Shown: positions 6,094 through 7,778 of the stretch, piece by piece
Layout of the letters: each line of letters opens with the position of its first letter
Position numbering within the stretch: the stretch's first letter is position 1
NCBI GenBank assembly: GCA_030824295.1
Contig: JAVBYA010000239.1
Location: 1 to 7,778, forward strand
Length of the DNA stretch: 7,778 nt
Reading direction: 5' to 3'
Origin: Bacteroidota bacterium
GTDB lineage: Bacteria > Bacteroidota > Ignavibacteria > UBA10030 > UBA8401
Notes under the pieces: model-generated
Databases searched by the model: none
Told to the model about the DNA's origin: nothing
The model's input: only the letters and a program-made list of their open reading frames with translations
Translations under genes and position numbers: made by a program

Positions 6094-7050
6094 TTATTCC
6101 CACTCCGGGAATTGTGTAACATTCAAATCCAATGCGGCGAGGGTCTTCATGTCTGATTCATCAAGCTCAAAGTCAAAGATATTTATATTGTCGATCATGT
6201 GCGCTTTTTGTGATGTACGTGGAATAGCAACAATCCCTCGTTGGATCAACCATCGCAAACTGATCTGAGCATTGGTCTTCTTATGCTTTGCGCCGATCGC
6301 TGCAATAGTTTTGTTGGTAAAAAGTCCATTGCGTCCTCCTGCAAACGGGGACCACGCTTCCATCTGCACGCTATCGTGCCTCAACGCATCCTGAGCTTTG
6401 TGCTGCTGGAAAAAAGCATGCGTTTCGATCTGATTGACTGCCGGTTTGACGGTGGAGTTTGATATCAATTCGTCAAACTGATGAGCGCTAAAATTGCTCA
6501 CGCCAATAGCCTTGATTCTTCCTTCTTTGTGAAGTTCTTCCATCGCTTTCCATGAACCTTTTACATCACCCCGGGGTCGGTGAATAAGATACAGATCGAC
6601 GTATTCCATGCGCAATTTACTGAGCGATCGTTCAAATGCTTTCTTTGTTTTATCGTAACCTGAGTCGTCTACCCAAAGTTTTGTAGTGACAAAAAAGTCT
6701 TCTCTTTGTATCCCGCTTTGTGCAATTTCCTTCCCGACAACCCCTTCTGTACCATAAATAGTTGCTGTATCAAAAAGCCGATATCCGATAGAAATTGCAT
6801 CGGCAATACAGCGTTCGCCTTTAGAACCTTCGATCGTCATTGTTCCATATCCCAGTATTGGCATTCTGATGCCGTTGTTGAGAGTAATTGTTGGGATCGT
6901 TGGAACTGAGTATGTATTGTGAGGAGTATGAACTGCAGCAAATAGATCAGTGACTCCTAGACCTGATAACATCACCGAAGCGGCAACAGATGCGCCGGAC
7001 TGTAAAAACTCCCTGCGTTTTATTTTATCCGTATTGTTTTTGTTTATCAC
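6094..7050 (-). CDS. Aldo/keto reductase with Tat-like signal
   Basis: This 318-residue protein is an NADPH-type aldo/keto reductase of the 2,5-diketo-gluconate reductase-like (AKR5-type) branch, which reduces aldehydes or ketones to alcohols. The catalytic tetrad is complete: Asp94 (LFDTATIYG), Tyr99, Lys124 (VTTKLW) and His157 (LIHRP). Other family marks are AIGVSNFS (181-188), VNQIETH (205-211), the cofactor segment VAIPRTSQKAH (274-284) and a closing LDESDMKTL helix. An extra N-terminus of about 45 residues carries KRREFLQ (11-17), a hydrophobic stretch and an Ala-rich end near residue 39, which looks like a twin-arginine signal, so export with bound cofactor is likely. The start is GTG at 7050, the only plausible one, preceded by AAAGGA. 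The gene is AT-rich and lies between two attC-like elements. The true substrate cannot be told from sequence. Confidence 0.93.
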   Translation of the reverse strand: MINKNNTDKIKRREFLQSGASVAASVMLSGLGVTDLFAAVHTPHNTYSVPTIPTITLNNGIRMPILGYGTMTIEGSKGERCIADAISIGYRLFDTATIYGTEGVVGKEIAQSGIQREDFFVTTKLWVDDSGYDKTKKAFERSLSKLRMEYVDLYLIHRPRGDVKGSWKAMEELHKEGRIKAIGVSNFSAHQFDELISNSTVKPAVNQIETHAFFQQHKAQDALRHDSVQMEAWSPFAGGRNGLFTNKTIAAIGAKHKKTNAQISLRWLIQRGIVAIPRTSQKAHMIDNINIFDFELDESDMKTLAALDLNVTQFPEWE

Positions 7051-7113
7051 TGTTTCCTTTTATTTGATGTGTTTCAATGGTTTTATGCCATTTGTAATTA
7101 ATTTGTTTGCTGG

Positions 7114-7171
7114 TGTAAACGGAATGGAGCTAATTCCGAAGGGGGGCCCTTCGGGGAGCCGCTGGTTGGGC
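7114..7171. repeat. attC-like palindromic element 2 (58 bases)
   Basis: The element runs from TGTAAAC (7114-7120) to GTTGGGC (7165-7171); the latter fits the attC R' consensus GTTRRRY perfectly, and AAC/GTT at the two ends are complementary. The centre is a perfect 8-bp hairpin, CCGAAGGG (7136-7143) with CCCTTCGG (7147-7154). GGAAT (7121-7125) with ATTCC (7133-7137) is an alternative stem. GGAGC (7155-7159) lies five bases before the right box, as in element 1. The length is close to the classic 59-base element. The left box fits RYYYAAC poorly. It begins 13 bases after the stop of the right-hand gene and ends 63 bases before the reductase start. Confidence 0.5.
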
Positions 7172-7184
7172 AACAATGTGATCA

Positions 7185-7778
7185 TTATTTAACAATCACA
7201 ATAAACTTTTTATTACATAAGTTAATATCATCATACCATACTTCGCAAATCCATTGACCAGGTATTAGTTCGGATTGATAATCAAATTTGTATCCGCAGT
7301 AATTATAAGGGCCAATCGAATTTGATGATTGATAAGTAGAACTTGATTTATATTGCGATGATGCTGAATCCCATCTTCCTGGTGAAGGATAACTCCATTT
7401 GACATTTACTTGTATAACTCTCCCTCTTGGTTCGCCATCTATTTCGTATTTAAATCCAAACCTATTTCCAATTTGAGCTACAATAGTGTCTGTTTTCTCA
7501 ACCAAAGTTAATTCCCCACTAATTACTTGTTTATATACCTTCTGGAAACGTCCATATTCAGAGATATTAACTTTACCAATATTCACTGGCATTAAGAACA
7601 TAAATACTGCAAAACCAATTACAACAATTAAAACATATCCATTTAATGCTAAAGCAATTTTAGAAGAGACTTTGGATGATTCTTTTTTAAATAAATCAAT
7701 TGTTGCAGTAGTAACACTGATAATTACAAGAACAAAACATAATATAATTGATATCACAATACCATTTTGCAATACATT
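7185..7778 (-). CDS. Two-helix membrane protein with DUF3859-like domain, probably 5'-incomplete
   Basis: The frame is open to the window edge. A TTG at 7772 could be the start (195 residues), but no ribosome binding site can be judged, so the N-terminus may lie outside. Two hydrophobic helices are seen at about residues 4-22 and 40-62, separated by a basic loop (LFKKESSKVSSK). The rest (about 72-195) is a beta-rich domain. 'SEYGRFQKVYK' opens it, 'IGNRFGFKYEIDGEPRG' lies in the middle and 'LIPGQWICEVWYDD' with 'KKFIVIVK' closes it. This order matches my memory of DUF3859, a domain of unknown function with 'G.FG..f...G.P.G' and 'PG.W..E..Y' motifs. The domain is probably outside the cytoplasm. 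It is the most AT-rich gene of the window and the first visible one of the cassette-like block in transcription order. Confidence 0.8.
   Translation of the reverse strand, partial: NVLQNGIVISIILCFVLVIISVTTATIDLFKKESSKVSSKIALALNGYVLIVVIGFAVFMFLMPVNIGKVNISEYGRFQKVYKQVISGELTLVEKTDTIVAQIGNRFGFKYEIDGEPRGRVIQVNVKWSYPSPGRWDSASSQYKSSSTYQSSNSIGPYNYCGYKFDYQSELIPGQWICEVWYDDINLCNKKFIVIVK

Larger units (their letters stand above)
5540..7778. other. AT-rich block, probable acquired or cassette-like region
   Basis: Base composition changes visibly near 5540. To the left the genes are GC-rich; to the right coding and non-coding DNA is AT-rich, most strongly beyond 7050. All three genes in the block are on the minus strand and two related palindromic elements separate them. 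The elements themselves are GC-rich islands inside the AT-rich DNA. I infer horizontal acquisition. No integrase or transposase lies in the visible part, and the right end of the block is outside the window. Confidence 0.55.

Noticed and set aside
5807..6268. Plus-strand frame of 153 codons across the intergenic gap and the reductase 3' end
   Set aside because: It crosses the palindromic element and runs antisense to a certain gene; its composition is not protein-like and no start signal supports it.
7136..7154. Hairpin as a rho-independent terminator of the right-hand gene
   Set aside because: The stem is strong, but no U-run follows on either strand, and the element shares arms with the one at 5781-5948.
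1..7778. CRISPR array, phage genes, toxin-antitoxin pair or defence system
   Set aside because: No regularly spaced direct repeats, and none of the proteins shows nuclease, toxin, phage or transposase motifs.

Overview
The window looks like a chromosomal segment from a member of the Bacteroidetes/Chlorobi (FCB) superphylum, most likely an Ignavibacteria/Kapabacteria-type organism. This is inferred from a type IX secretion (T9SS) type A sorting domain on one protein, from lipoproteins carrying a 'PLxxGNxWxY' motif often seen in that group, and from an Mrp/Nfu iron-sulfur pair of FCB style. No rRNA or other strong taxonomic marker is present.

Layout. (1) Bases 1-2772, plus strand, fairly GC-rich: the 3' part of a probable secreted SurA/PpiC-like folding factor, then an Mrp/ApbC iron-sulfur carrier ATPase, then an Nfu-type scaffold. 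A structured interspersed repeat lies between mrp and nfu. (2) A perfect 21-bp inverted repeat at 2796-2840 separates this convergently from the minus-strand genes and probably terminates transcription in both directions. (3) Bases 2854-5434, minus strand, GC-rich: an envelope cluster. In transcription order it holds a secreted T9SS-substrate protein, a broken outer-membrane beta-barrel gene (frameshift plus stop codon), a small lipoprotein and a second lipoprotein. (4) From about 5540 to the right edge the DNA becomes visibly AT-rich. Three minus-strand genes lie there: a small membrane protein with an odd C-terminus, a Tat-signal-like aldo/keto reductase, and a two-helix membrane protein with a DUF3859-like domain. 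They are separated by two palindromic elements at 5781-5948 and 7114-7171 that share both arms with each other and resemble integron attC sites.

Mrp and Nfu probably act together in delivering Fe-S clusters, and the left operon otherwise serves periplasmic protein folding. The middle cluster serves the cell surface. The right block reads best as an acquired or cassette-like region joined to host DNA near 5540, where a truncated cassette gene now overlaps the T9SS gene by four bases. No integrase, transposase, phage, CRISPR or defence gene is visible. The most interesting signal is the pair of attC-like elements; I do not see a clearly new multi-gene system.
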